Shown: positions 53,443 through 63,849 of the stretch, in pieces
Layout of the letters: each line of letters opens with the position of its first letter
Position numbering within the stretch: the first letter of the stretch is position 1
DNA from: JAJEBT01 sp965221485
GTDB lineage: Bacteria > Pseudomonadota > Alphaproteobacteria > MPNO01 > UBA830
Length of the DNA: 64,000 bases
Assembly: GCA_965221485.1 (NCBI GenBank)
Contig: OZ244893.1
Location: forward strand, 62,001 to 126,000
Direction of reading: 5' to 3'
The notes under the pieces: model-generated
Database searches by the model: none
Told to the model about the DNA's origin: nothing
Seen by the model: the letters and a program-made list of their open reading frames with translations, nothing else
Translations under genes and position numbers: made by a program

Positions 53443-53988
53443 GACCGTAACGACAGCTGCACACCGGCCGGGAGCCGTTCTCCCCGATCCCTGAATGCGG
53501 GTTGGCTGCTGTTGATTCAGAATCCGGCTTCGCCGAATCGCCGGCATTGCGATTCATGCCCGCGTTCACAACCCGGCGGGTATGACTCCGAGACGGACGA
53601 ATGGCGATGACGCCGGCCGTCGGCAGATCCCCCGGTGGTCCGAACGGCGAGGGGCATCCGGTGTTGCACTCCCTTTCAACGATGGCTCGGCAGAACCGCT
53701 TCAGGAAACATTGATCCGGCGTCCCGGATTCGCCAAGGCTCCTCTATACTGGAGGTGCAATGAGCCAGCCAGAGTCCCTGCCGACCGAACCCGGATGCCG
53801 GATCTGTTGCCCGTCCAGGTCGACAGTAACGGAGGCTCCATTGTGATTGCGGCGGCCTGCATGCGACCCGATATGCCGGAAGGCCCACGGTCCCGGCGTG
53901 CGAGGGCGGTCGGATCGGATCCGGTCCGGCTCAGCTGGTCGCGAGAGGCTGACGGGACCGGCGCGGACCTGTTGAGGATGGTGTCCGC
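53443..53988. other. gene-free gap where purS might be expected
   Basis: About 545 bases between purH and purQ. In alphaproteobacteria purS (about 80 codons) normally lies directly upstream of purQ. No frame here translates to PurS (no MKA-V-V-L-GV-DP-G motif). A plus-strand frame ending four bases into purQ exists (53582-53992) but is not recognisable. The purQ promoter or leader must be in this gap. Confidence 0.5.
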
Positions 53989-54672
53989 ATGAGGGCTGCG
54001 GTCATTGTCTTTCCCGGATCCAACTGTGACCGCGATGCCTGCATGGCCCTGCGGCTTGCCGCTGAAGTCGAGCCGATCCTGCACTGGCATGGTGATCCGG
54101 AATTGCCGGTCGTTGACCTGATTGTCCTGCCCGGGGGCTTCTCCCACGGGGATTACCTCCGCGCCGGCGCCATGGCGGCACACTCGCCGGTCATGCGCGA
54201 GGTGCGCACCCGGGCAGCGGCAGGGGTTGCGGTTCTCGGTATCTGCAACGGGTTTCAGGTACTGGTCGAGTGCGGACTTCTGCCCGGTGCGCTGGTTCGC
54301 AACAATGTCCTTCGCTTCGTCTCCCGCGAGGCCGTTCTCGGTGTTCAGACGAACAACACCATTTTTACCCGCAGTTACAGCCCGGGCACATTGGTCAGGT
54401 TACCGATTGCCCACAATGAGGGGAACTATCAGGCAGATGAGGCCGTTCTTGACCGCCTCGAGGGCGAGGATCGTGTGGTGTTCCGCTATTGCGAGGACGA
54501 CAATCCCAATGGCTCGGCTCGCAATATTGCCGGTATCCTCAATTCCGGACGCAACGTGCTCGGAATGATGCCGCATCCGGAACGCGCTGTTGACCCCCTG
54601 TTGGGCGGAACGGATGGCGTGGGTGTGTTCCGATCTATGGCGGAGGGACTTCCGGAAGGCGGGCGGGCGTGA
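53989..54672 (+). CDS. purQ: phosphoribosylformylglycinamidine synthase, glutaminase subunit
   Basis: Provides ammonia to PurL for FGAM synthesis. At 227 residues it is normal size. Class I glutaminase features: FPGSNCDRD near the start, GFSHGDYLRAG, GICNGFQVL with the catalytic Cys of the nucleophile elbow, and HPERA near the end for the His-Glu dyad. Its stop overlaps the purL start by four bases, so PurQ and PurL are translated together. Confidence 0.96.
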   Translation: MRAAVIVFPGSNCDRDACMALRLAAEVEPILHWHGDPELPVVDLIVLPGGFSHGDYLRAGAMAAHSPVMREVRTRAAAGVAVLGICNGFQVLVECGLLPGALVRNNVLRFVSREAVLGVQTNNTIFTRSYSPGTLVRLPIAHNEGNYQADEAVLDRLEGEDRVVFRYCEDDNPNGSARNIAGILNSGRNVLGMMPHPERAVDPLLGGTDGVGVFRSMAEGLPEGGRA

Positions 54673-56870
54673 CCGCTGCAGATCACGACGGGGACAGCGG
54701 GCTCCTGCGAGAGGAATATGAGCGCGTCCTCGGTATTCTCGGCCGCAAGCCCAACCAGACCGAGCTCGGCATATTTGCGTCCATGTGGTCCGAGCACTGT
54801 TCCTACAAGTCGTCGCGCGTGTGGCTGCGCAAACTGCCGACCGAAGCTCCGTGGGTCCTTCAGGGGCCTGGTGAAAACGCGGGCGTGATTGATATCGGCG
54901 AAGGCTGGGCCTGTGTGTTCAAGATGGAGAGTCACAACCACCCGTCCTTTATCGAGCCGCGCCAGGGGGCGGCTACAGGTGTTGGCGGCATCCTGCGGGA
55001 TGTCTTCACGATGGGTGCGCGCCCGGTCGCGAGTGTGAATGCGTTGCGATTTGGCAACCCCGATCATCCCCGGACCCGCCATCTGGTCAGGGGTGTGGTG
55101 GAGGGTATTGGCGGTTACGGGAACTGTGTCGGTGTGCCGACTGTGGGCGGCGAGGTGAATTTCGATCCCGGCTATGACGGCAACATTCTTGTCAATGCGA
55201 TGACTGTGGGTCTGGCGAGGCGTGACCGGATTTTCCTGTCGGCAGCCGCCGGTGTGGGTAATCCGGTTGTCTATGTTGGTGCGAAAACAGGCCGCGACGG
55301 CATCGAGGGCGCGACGATGGCGTCTGCGGGCTTTGATGGTGATGAGAACGACAAGCGCCCCACCGTTCAGGTCGGCGATCCCTTCACCGGGAAGCTGTTG
55401 CTCGAGGCGTGCCTCGAGTTGATGGCGACGGACGCAATCATCGCCATTCAGGATATGGGAGCCGCGGGCTTGACCTCGTCTTCCGTCGAGATGTCGGATC
55501 GCGGCGGTGTTGGCCTTGAAATGGATCTCGACCGGGTTCCGGTGCGGGAGGACGGAATGACCCCGCGTGAGATCATGTTGTCCGAGAGTCAGGAACGGAT
55601 GCTGATGGTCCTGGCACCCGGGCGGGAAGAGCAGGCGCGCGCTGTCTTCGAGAAATGGGGTGTGGACTTCGCCGTGATCGGGACGGTCATCGCAGAGCGC
55701 CGTCTGGTACTGCGAAAGGCCGGGGACATTGTCGCCGATATCCCGGTTCCGCCTCTGGTCGCGGAGGCGCCGGTTCTTGAACGCGAGGTTTGCTATCCGG
55801 GCTCAAGACCGCCCCTGTCCTCCGATTACAATCCGGACCGGGATGCGGGAGACGTCATGCAGGTCTTGCGCCGTATGATTTCCAGTCCGGATCTCTGTTC
55901 CCGGCGCTGGATCTGGGAACAGTACGATTCGACAGTCATGGGCGATACGGCGCAGGGTCCTGGCGCCGATGCCGCCGTGGTGCGGATTCATGGAAGCAAC
56001 CGGGGTCTTGCGATCACGAGTGATTGCACACCACGCTATTGCGCTGCTGATCCTTTCGCCGGCGGCCGCCAGGCCGTGGCCGAGGCATGGCGCAATCTGA
56101 CCGCCTGCGGAGCCCTGCCGCTGGCGGTGACCGACAACCTGAATTTCGGAAATCCGGAACGGCCCCGGGTGATGGGACAGTTTGCCGGTTGTATCCGGGG
56201 CATGGCAGAGGCCTGCCGGGCACTGGAATTTCCGGTGGTTTCAGGAAATGTGTCCTTTTACAACGAGACGGCGGGCATCGACTGCCCGCCGACGCCGGTC
56301 ATCGGGGGGGTGGGCCTGATTGACGATCTAGGGTCCGGGATGGCTCGTGGTGCGCTCGACGCAGAGGGGCTTGAGCTGATTGTCATCGGAGACAGCCGCG
56401 GTCATCTCGGCTGTTCGCTGTTCCTTCGGTTATGGGAAGGCCGCGATTCAGGGCCGCCACCGGATGTCGATCTGGCAGCGGAACGGCGCAATGGCGAACT
56501 GGTCCGGTCCCTGATCCGCGAGGGCGTGGTGCGGATCTGTCATGATGTTTCAGATGGCGGCCTCCTGATTACGCTCTCGGAGATGGCGATGGCGGGCGGG
56601 TTCGGCCTGAACCTGACGGTGCCGGTCCTTGAGGTTCCGGTGATTTCCTGGTTGTTTGGTGAAGACCAGGGTCGTTATGTCGTGGCGGTGCGCGATGGAG
56701 AGGCGGTGCTGGCTGCCTCCGCGGCTGCGGGGGTGTCCGCATCGAGGGTGGGGACATCGGGGGGAACCCTGCTGGCGATAGAGGGCCTGGGAGCCGTTGC
56801 CGTCGACGAACTGAAAGATCTGCATGAGGCCTGGTTCCCGGCGATGATGGAAGACCGCCCGGCAAGGTGA
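54669..56870 (+). CDS. purL: phosphoribosylformylglycinamidine synthase, synthetase subunit (small PurL)
   Basis: ATP-dependent synthetase converting FGAR to FGAM with ammonia from PurQ. The length of 733 residues is the small, Bacillus/alphaproteobacterial form that requires PurQ and PurS. Conserved segments include SEHCSYKSSR, KMESHNHPSFIEP, GVGGILRDVFTMGARP, GGEVNFDPGYDGN and, in the second half, GVQDMGAAGL-like AIQDMGAAGLTSS and CHDVSDGGL. GTG 54669 overlaps purQ. No purS, bolA or grxD follows, unlike many alphaproteobacteria. Confidence 0.96.
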   Translation: MTAADHDGDSGLLREEYERVLGILGRKPNQTELGIFASMWSEHCSYKSSRVWLRKLPTEAPWVLQGPGENAGVIDIGEGWACVFKMESHNHPSFIEPRQGAATGVGGILRDVFTMGARPVASVNALRFGNPDHPRTRHLVRGVVEGIGGYGNCVGVPTVGGEVNFDPGYDGNILVNAMTVGLARRDRIFLSAAAGVGNPVVYVGAKTGRDGIEGATMASAGFDGDENDKRPTVQVGDPFTGKLLLEACLELMATDAIIAIQDMGAAGLTSSSVEMSDRGGVGLEMDLDRVPVREDGMTPREIMLSESQERMLMVLAPGREEQARAVFEKWGVDFAVIGTVIAERRLVLRKAGDIVADIPVPPLVAEAPVLEREVCYPGSRPPLSSDYNPDRDAGDVMQVLRRMISSPDLCSRRWIWEQYDSTVMGDTAQGPGADAAVVRIHGSNRGLAITSDCTPRYCAADPFAGGRQAVAEAWRNLTACGALPLAVTDNLNFGNPERPRVMGQFAGCIRGMAEACRALEFPVVSGNVSFYNETAGIDCPPTPVIGGVGLIDDLGSGMARGALDAEGLELIVIGDSRGHLGCSLFLRLWEGRDSGPPPDVDLAAERRNGELVRSLIREGVVRICHDVSDGGLLITLSEMAMAGGFGLNLTVPVLEVPVISWLFGEDQGRYVVAVRDGEAVLAASAAAGVSASRVGTSGGTLLAIEGLGAVAVDELKDLHEAWFPAMMEDRPAR

Positions 56871-57753
56871 GGCTACGATCCGATCGGTTGGGAGGTTCAG
56901 GGATGTGCGGGGTCTTGCGAGCTGCACGCTGCCGCGATGTTCCGGGTCCGGCGATGCGAAACAGGGTCGGGGAGGCTGTCGGGCAAGGCTTGCATCCCGG
57001 CCGCCGTGCCGGGAGTGAGTGTCGCAGAGATGTTGCCCGGAACCCCCTTGTCCGGCGTTCCATGGCCTCGTCGAGACGAAGCGTTGCCTCGGGAATGGAC
57101 CGGCTGGCGAGACCTCGCCTTTCCGTCCCTGCCGGTTTGCCGGATCCGGCAGGCCGATCGGGGATGTGCAGATCCATGACGGGAACTTCGCTGTCATCGG
57201 GACGACCCGTTCCGTCCGGACAAGACTCCCTTGTGTCCCGCGACCTGTCCCGTCCGATGCCTCTCCCGCTACCCTCATTCCCCATGTGACACAGGTTCTT
57301 CGTCGCGGGATGGCGAATTCGGTGAGTTGAGGAACGACCGCCCGCCCGGCCTGTGACGGTTTCGAAGAAGATGCAGAGGCGCGGATCACGAGACGGATTG
57401 GTGAGCGACAGCCCCGGTGGGAGACCGGGAGGTCCGCGCCATATCCTGATCTGATAGAATTGCGGACAGGCAGGATCCAGTGCCCTCTTATGGCGCCCTG
57501 TCACAAGGCTTGTGCCACACTGTAGCTGACAACACCGACCGGGCTGCTACAGGGTGCGGCTTCCTCCGGGGGCCTGTGGCATAAGCTCATATGGCGGCCG
57601 GTTTCCGGTCGGGCAGCTGGCGCCGTGCGGAATCGCAGCGGACGGGGGGTTCTGCGAATTTCCCGGCCTGGTGCGCCTTGGGCATAACGGATTGTGTATC
57701 CGCAAGAGGCGCGAAGTCCGCATGCCGGATTTTGTTCGAGAATGGCACGGGGA
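56871..57753. other. gene-free tract
   Basis: About 880 bases between converging purL and the relaxase. Frames on both strands are either extensions of purL shadows or Arg/Pro-rich. Repeated GCGAGAC/CTCGCC words occur. No terminator with T tract was found after purL. Confidence 0.45.
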
Positions 57754-60700
57754 CTATGTCAGACCGATGTGATGGCTGTGCGTGAGATCCGGGGCCTGCC
57801 TGATCGCAGGAACGGAGCGACGTATGGCATCGAGCCGGGCCATTACCCGGGCCACGTCTCTCGGGCCGGAACCCAGTTTCTCCAGGTGGACGCGGTATTG
57901 CTCCTCGTTCTTCAGGATGTTGTCACCAGAAGCCAGCAGTCGTTCGATATCGGTCAGCCAGGTTTCGGCGCCCCTGGTCTCGAACAGTCTGACCTGGAGC
58001 TGACTCGTCTGATTTTCCAGTTCATTCAGGATTTGGCGGTTGTGATCCAGATCCTGAAAGAGCCGTTTGAGGTGATCGCGGGTGACCTCGGCATGGCTGA
58101 ATTGTTGCAGCAGGTTTCCGAGGGCGCGGCGCAGTTCGTGGTCGAGATGAGGGTTTTCTGCGAGGGCTGTGACCTGTGTCACAAGGTCGGTGAAGCCGGG
58201 GGTGTATATTGCTTCGTCCGGGCCGTTGTGTTCAAGGAACCTGTTCCAGTTTTCCTGAAGCTGCCGATATCGGGCCCGGGCCTCGATGACAGCGGTGTCC
58301 GGAGACAGGACAATGGTCCGGTTGACATCGGGCATGGCCGCGTTCCGGCCGATGTTGCTGAGGCGCAGAGCTTTCCTGTACTGACGCTGGAACGCCTGGA
58401 TGTCACGGAGAGATATGCCGCCTTTTTCCTTGAGGAAGGCCAGAGAGAGCCCGGACCGTTCAAGAAGCCGACGGGTATCCCGAACCAGGATCCGGTGGCG
58501 GTCAAGGGTTTGGAGGAAGGGCGTGCTGGCAAGAATAGCCTTGCCATCCTTTTCGTAGAGGCTCAGAAGCTTTCCCTGATCATTCATGACCCGGGTTCGC
58601 GCGGCCGCAAGGGCCCGAACGGTCTCTCCATAGCGGAGGTCTCTTCGCGCCCTGCGGATATCCTTGCCGACGGCCTTGAGAACACCGCTTCCAGAATCAT
58701 GGGCTGCGACCCAATACTCCGGCCGAACCCGGTACGGGACGGGAAGAAGCCTGCGGTCGGCCGGGGGGGCAGCGGTAATGTCGACGGGTGGCGGCTGTTC
58801 CCGTGACCAGCATTCCGCAAGAAAGGCCTGGATGGCGTTATCATGGTGTTCCCCGGACCCCGAATTCCGGATTTGCATTTGCTGAGTGACCTGGGTCCGA
58901 TTGATATAAATGTCGAGCCGCTGGCGATGAATTCGTGTGGCTTCGGTGATCTGACCCCGCTTCATGTTTCCGTCGGCCAGGAGAAGGGCCCGCTCTGCGA
59001 CCAGATTCCGGACCTGGTCGGCGAGATGTGCATAGCCATGGCGCAGTCCGAGCCATCCCCGGGCATTCCGGATCTCGTCATCGGAAAAGGACACCACCCG
59101 ACCGTCACCGGTCCGCGCCATGAAATGGATACGTGTTTCTTTGAGACCCGGCACTGACCAGACATTGTCCACGGTCAGGATGGTGCCTGCAGGCAAGGTG
59201 ATGTGGCGGTTGCTGAACGATACATTGAGGCATATCAGATCGCCCACAGCGACATCGATGTATGCTTGCCGTTTTCTCGAACTGACCGGGTAGATGGGAA
59301 CCCTGCAGCGCCTGGGCTGCGAGGCGGCGCCGAGATGACGCTGGCGAAGCATCCATGTGAGAACCGACACTTCCGTTTGGGTGCAGGCGATCGCCAGGGC
59401 GGTCCGACCAGGCCGTTCCTGACAGAATTTGATCCAGTCCTCGACGAGAACCGTCAGGCAGGCTTCGAGATCCTCACGGACATGGACCTGGCCGTGCTCC
59501 GCATATCGTGCAAGTCCCACCGCCGCGTTGCCGGTCCGGAACGCTTCAGCTGCCTGTGCCTGCCAGGGCAAGACGCCGCGTCGCTGGTCTGCCGCAATGG
59601 TATGGCCGGATGTGATGGCCGTCGGGTCGTTATGAACGGGCGTGCGGATGACTGTAGTCGTTGGCAACCTGGAAGAAAGGACCTCGGCAGGGTTCGGGAT
59701 ATCGGAAGAATCGGGTTGCTGGCGGACTGACGGTCCTATGGCAATGACGGGAGCATTATTCCGGACCCGGTCGAAAGGCTCCGACCGGAGGCCGGGTTCA
59801 ACCAGGAAAATGATCCTTGCCTCCCGGTGTTGCGCGGTGAGCAGCAGGCGGTGAAGTTCGATTGCGGAGAGACTTTCTGCACGATCAACCAGAAGGAGGC
59901 TTATCGTGGTCTTTTTCTTCAGGGTCTGTTCCAGGCCGGACAAACGGATTCCGCAGGCATCACCGAGGGGACAGAGCGCGGAGGGAGCGCTGGTGGTAAC
60001 TTCCACCGAACTCGCTGTGAGGGAATGGAGGCCGGTCAGGATTTTGAGCAGGATGGTTCGTTCAGGCCCCGGGATGGCTTCGATGACGGCGAGACGCCCT
60101 GATGCGGCCACCCGGCGGATGGCGGCAGCCTGCTGGTTGGCAAGGAAAGAGCCGGTTTGACGTCCGTCGACTGGCAGGATCGCCCGATGGAGAGATCGTA
60201 TGCCGGCTGCGATGCTGCCACTCGTCATGGGAATGGCGGGAGAACGGGCCAGATAACCTGAGATATCGTCAATGTTGTCCAGAACGCCGGGCATGGATCG
60301 TGGCGTGAAGGAGAAATTGACGGGATTGTCGGGCATGTCTGCCATCATGGAGGCCGAGCGGGAGGGGACGAGATCGGGATGCTTCATGACCTGCGTGATG
60401 GCGGCCTCGACCCCTTTGCGGTCGAGCAGTCCGGTTGTGACCTGTTCAACCCGTGCGGCCAGATCGGCAAAGGTCAGCCGGGTTCGCGTGCGCGCGAGTT
60501 CGCCCGGAAGCGCATCGATAATGCGGGGAAGTGCCTGCAGCCTGTCCCGGTGCGAGTCGGGCGCCCATCCCGTTGCAAGAGCGATCACTCCCTTGCGATG
60601 TGCTCCCGTGGCATCAAACTCGGCTTGCCACCGCCGGTGCCGGGCCTCCGGGGATCTATCATTATGGGGATTTTGGCTGGGAATGGCCCATTGGGGGAGC

Positions 60701-61476
60701 TCCCGGAGGCGCCCGCGGGACGCTTCTTGTATTCGGGCCATCCTCGTCGACCAGAAGGCCGTTACATCCCTTGGGATACCTGCGAGTCTGAAAAATTGCC
60801 CGTCGGATCCACAAGGCTCGGCAAACGCACCGATCCGGGTCTGCAGATTCCAGGCAAGGGCGTTGCGATAGATTGCGCCCGACAGGAGCGTAAATTCAGC
60901 ACCCCTCCAGGTCGATAATGCGCAGTAACGTCCGTCGATGCGTCTCCGCGCCAGGTTGAAGACCAGGCAATGGGTATGGATAAGGGGTTCGCCGTCCCGG
61001 TTGGCTCCATGCCGGAACATGGCCGCCATGAAATCAGCCGAAATCCGTGCTTGTGCGAACCCCCGACGGTGAAACGGGACGCTTCCATAAAATCTGGAGA
61101 TCTCCAGCATGGCGGTGTTGACGGCTTCGCTGTGGGCATCTTCGATGTGGCGACGGAGCGACGGTTCGGCAATGGCCCAGAGTGCAGATACGGATTTGTC
61201 TGGAGAAAACACCAGGCTCCAGCCGGGGTTTCGATGGGGCGAACCTGCATTTGAGGTCAGGCGGGTGGTCCCGTCCGGTGCAAATCCCTGATGGAGGCAT
61301 TCGAGAGTGCGCCTGTCGATCGCACCGTCATCCGGAATATCGAGAAGTCCGGCCGGGTTCCACCAGGTTCCGTCGGGCTCCAGTCCGGGCGCCGGGTTGC
61401 CGTCGGTGGTCTTATGACTGACTTGTGTCTGGAGATAGTAGGAAGGCGCCGCAAGGCGGCCGATGGTCATGACCAT
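57754..61476 (-). CDS. MobF-type (TrwC/TraI) relaxase with degenerate helicase domain
   Basis: A 1240-residue protein built like MobF conjugative relaxases. Residues 1-290: relaxase domain with catalytic tyrosines at Y13/Y14 (APSYYLQ), SLVFSPDKSVSALW (88-101) and the metal triad H156, H167, H169 (spacing 11 and 2, as in TrwC). Residues about 440-860: the position of the two RecA-like helicase folds, but Walker A GLAGTGKS is EAIPGPERT (466-474, Lys lost), Walker B is LLVDRAES (Glu to Arg), motif III GDPEQ reads VEPGLRS, and the late HGYA...QG motif region (813-816) has lost its HKAQG signature. Residues 900-1240 are helical with coiled-coil stretches. ATG 61476 follows GGAG. No T4SS, coupling protein or oriT seen nearby. 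Confidence 0.85.
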   Translation of the reverse strand: MVMTIGRLAAPSYYLQTQVSHKTTDGNPAPGLEPDGTWWNPAGLLDIPDDGAIDRRTLECLHQGFAPDGTTRLTSNAGSPHRNPGWSLVFSPDKSVSALWAIAEPSLRRHIEDAHSEAVNTAMLEISRFYGSVPFHRRGFAQARISADFMAAMFRHGANRDGEPLIHTHCLVFNLARRRIDGRYCALSTWRGAEFTLLSGAIYRNALAWNLQTRIGAFAEPCGSDGQFFRLAGIPRDVTAFWSTRMARIQEASRGRLRELPQWAIPSQNPHNDRSPEARHRRWQAEFDATGAHRKGVIALATGWAPDSHRDRLQALPRIIDALPGELARTRTRLTFADLAARVEQVTTGLLDRKGVEAAITQVMKHPDLVPSRSASMMADMPDNPVNFSFTPRSMPGVLDNIDDISGYLARSPAIPMTSGSIAAGIRSLHRAILPVDGRQTGSFLANQQAAAIRRVAASGRLAVIEAIPGPERTILLKILTGLHSLTASSVEVTTSAPSALCPLGDACGIRLSGLEQTLKKKTTISLLLVDRAESLSAIELHRLLLTAQHREARIIFLVEPGLRSEPFDRVRNNAPVIAIGPSVRQQPDSSDIPNPAEVLSSRLPTTTVIRTPVHNDPTAITSGHTIAADQRRGVLPWQAQAAEAFRTGNAAVGLARYAEHGQVHVREDLEACLTVLVEDWIKFCQERPGRTALAIACTQTEVSVLTWMLRQRHLGAASQPRRCRVPIYPVSSRKRQAYIDVAVGDLICLNVSFSNRHITLPAGTILTVDNVWSVPGLKETRIHFMARTGDGRVVSFSDDEIRNARGWLGLRHGYAHLADQVRNLVAERALLLADGNMKRGQITEATRIHRQRLDIYINRTQVTQQMQIRNSGSGEHHDNAIQAFLAECWSREQPPPVDITAAPPADRRLLPVPYRVRPEYWVAAHDSGSGVLKAVGKDIRRARRDLRYGETVRALAAARTRVMNDQGKLLSLYEKDGKAILASTPFLQTLDRHRILVRDTRRLLERSGLSLAFLKEKGGISLRDIQAFQRQYRKALRLSNIGRNAAMPDVNRTIVLSPDTAVIEARARYRQLQENWNRFLEHNGPDEAIYTPGFTDLVTQVTALAENPHLDHELRRALGNLLQQFSHAEVTRDHLKRLFQDLDHNRQILNELENQTSQLQVRLFETRGAETWLTDIERLLASGDNILKNEEQYRVHLEKLGSGPRDVARVMARLDAIRRSVPAIRQAPDLTHSHHIGLT

Positions 61477-63849
61477 GCCCAAAGATCTCCGGGTTGTCTC
61501 ATCACAAGAACAATTACGAAACATATGGCGGCGAGAGACGGATCGGGTCAAGACGCGGGAGCAAGGTTTCAAAAGCTTTTTTGTTACAGGCGCGTTGTCG
61601 GCAGCAAAGGCCTCCTTCACAGATGTTGGTCCTGGATCGCCGGTATGGGGACGGTTCAGGGTTTTCGGGTCAGTTGACTTCCGGCTGCCCCCTGCATGCG
61701 GGACCACGCGCTGCGTGCGGTCGCGAAGGGCCAAGGGTACCGGAGGCATGTCCGGACCGGTCGCCGGTTTCGGGACATCACCGGCCTGTGTCGGTTTTCC
61801 TCTTCGTCTTGCCGGCGGCTGATGCCTCCGGCCCCGGCTGGTCGGGTGGTCCCCACTGCCGTGCAGGGGAGAGGAACGGGGGCAATGTCTGGCACTGTTC
61901 CGGAACCCTTACCATGTCCGCTTTCTGCCGGTCCGGCTTCGGGCTGGGGCCCGCCCGGGTCGGGTCGTGATGGCGCCGGTGGCCGCCGTTGTCTGCGGTT
62001 TCGCCCGCAGTTGGGTATTTCGCGCTGTCGGGAACTGATGCCCGGGCGGGGAGGCGAAGGGTGTCGCGAAACACCGCCATCATTCGGGTGACGGGGCGGT
62101 GGTGCGAGGTTCATTGATCCTGTTTCGTCAGCCCGGCATCTCACCGGACAACAAGGAGCGGATACAGCATGTCTGCCGGGAGGGCTTTCCGGTTCCGGGG
62201 CAAGGACACTCATATCCACAGTCGTGGCCGCGACCATCTCGAGGTCGGCGGAGGCCAGGGGAGATGGTTTCAGCGGACTGTGCGGGCGAGGGCTGCCATC
62301 TGCATTATCCGTCCGGGATCTCCGTCCGGTGCCTTCCATGGTTCCGCAGTTCTTCCTTGCGCGTCGCTGCGGATAGCGTTGCCGTCAGGTGCGCGGTTCG
62401 GTTCCTGTTGGTTGGCGGACGCGTCAGGCTGGATTCGCCGGAGGCACCGGGTCCCGGATCGGAGGACGGCAAACATTTGCCCGCGGGGGTCAGATCGTCC
62501 CTGTCAATGGCAACCTGGAATTGCTCCCCTGATCTGCACCCTCCATCCGCCGTTCGTCGGTCCGTCGGGAGAGGCCCGACAGATTCGGCCTCGACTTCAT
62601 CCCGGGAGTTCTTGCCGTTCTGACCCGTCCTGTCTCCGGTGCCTGACCCGCAGTTCGGCACGCACCAGGCCTGCACTGTCAATCTGTGGAACGAGCCTCA
62701 TCTCGTCTGGCACAGCACGCCCCTATCATGATGAGGCCCCGGAGCCGTCTGTCGGGAATTTCCGCAACCGGTCCTGGCGACGCCGTCGCCGGGAACGGGG
62801 GCGGTGCTGCCGCGCCTCTGAAAACCGGGCCGGAGCGAATCCTGGCTAATGTTACCCGCCGTGTCCCGGAAGCGGTTTGCCTTGTTACCTGGAAGGCGCC
62901 GTTTCCGTCAGCGGCCGGGTTGGATACGGCCGCGGCGAGCGACATCCGGGCGCATCAGGTTTTTATAAGAGTGATTCGTTTTTTATGGCGCGCGTCGGAA
63001 AAAACGAATCGGGTCGCCCCGGCCATGAACCCGGCCGGGCAGAGGTATTGTTCCGGATGCCCCCGTGACGGTTTAGACTTCGCGCTCCTTCCGCAGGCGA
63101 TGTGTCAGCTTATTCCATGCTGCTTCGGCCGGCGTCGATCGGCTGTCCGAATTTGCGGCGTCAGGAACAGAAGATCCGCGATATCCGGAATGGCTGGCGC
63201 AACAAGATGGGGCGCGGCTCCTTGGGGGACAGCCGTCTGGAGCTGTTTCCGAAGTGGCTGGCGACGCATTCGGTGCCGCTTGAAGCGCGAACTGCGGGCG
63301 GTGTGGAGGCCGGGTCCGCGCTGCGGGGTTCTGTGATCGAGGGGTTCCGCCAGAACGGTCGGGTGGAGGGGAAGGAAAGGGTGCGATGTCATCCTGCGTT
63401 TCTTCCCCGGTGATGCGATCACGGGTCAGGGCGATGCCGCCAAGCTGCTCTTGCCGGTGTGGCTGACCGGGAGCGTGTTTGGCGCAGGACCGGGTCTCAT
63501 CAGTGTCGCGGGGACTCTTCATGGGCAGACGATTTCGGGCGGGATCTTGATCAGTTCTCGGTCGCGAGGCTTGTCCCCTGGTATTGATGAAGGGGTGCTT
63601 CGGATCTGACCGGGCCCGTGAGCCCTGTTTCGTGGACTGGCCAGGGTGACAATCCGGTCAAGACGCCCTTCCGCCCAAGAGGACCCGGTCAGGTTCCGGG
63701 TTGCGAGGGGGTATGTGTCGGGGGATGCGTGTCGGACGGCATGCCTCTACAGCCCCTCTGAAATCCCCTAACACACAGAAAGGAATGCATAAACCGGAAC
63801 AGGAACCGAAATTTACCCGGTCTGTCCTGTTGAGCGCTTCTGAAGTGCT
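61477..63849. other. 2.4 kb tract without a recognisable gene
   Basis: The relaxase frame remains open to 61749 but lacks family sequence, so its leader is untranslated or decayed. Frames at 61656-62339 (minus), 62099-62623 (plus) and 63073-63522 (minus) are long but Arg/Pro/Ser-rich. The last ends with AEAAWNKLTHRLRKEREV, a natural-looking helical C-terminus, so a small unknown gene there is possible. The adjacent plus-strand frame (63102-63413) ends without domains. No oriT-like inverted repeat plus nic consensus was recognised by eye. Confidence 0.45.

Noticed and set aside
53582..53992. 136-codon frame ending on the purQ start
   Set aside because: Its stop overlap with purQ is suggestive, but the translation does not resemble PurS or any other family and is Arg-rich; too weak to call.
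61656..62339. 227-codon minus-strand frame upstream of the relaxase
   Set aside because: Pro/Arg/Ser-rich low-complexity translation, overlaps the open leader of the relaxase, no domain.
63073..63522. 149-codon minus-strand frame
   Set aside because: The C-terminal 20 residues look like a natural helix, but the rest is Pro/Ser/Arg-rich and unrecognised; kept only as a remark in the tract description.
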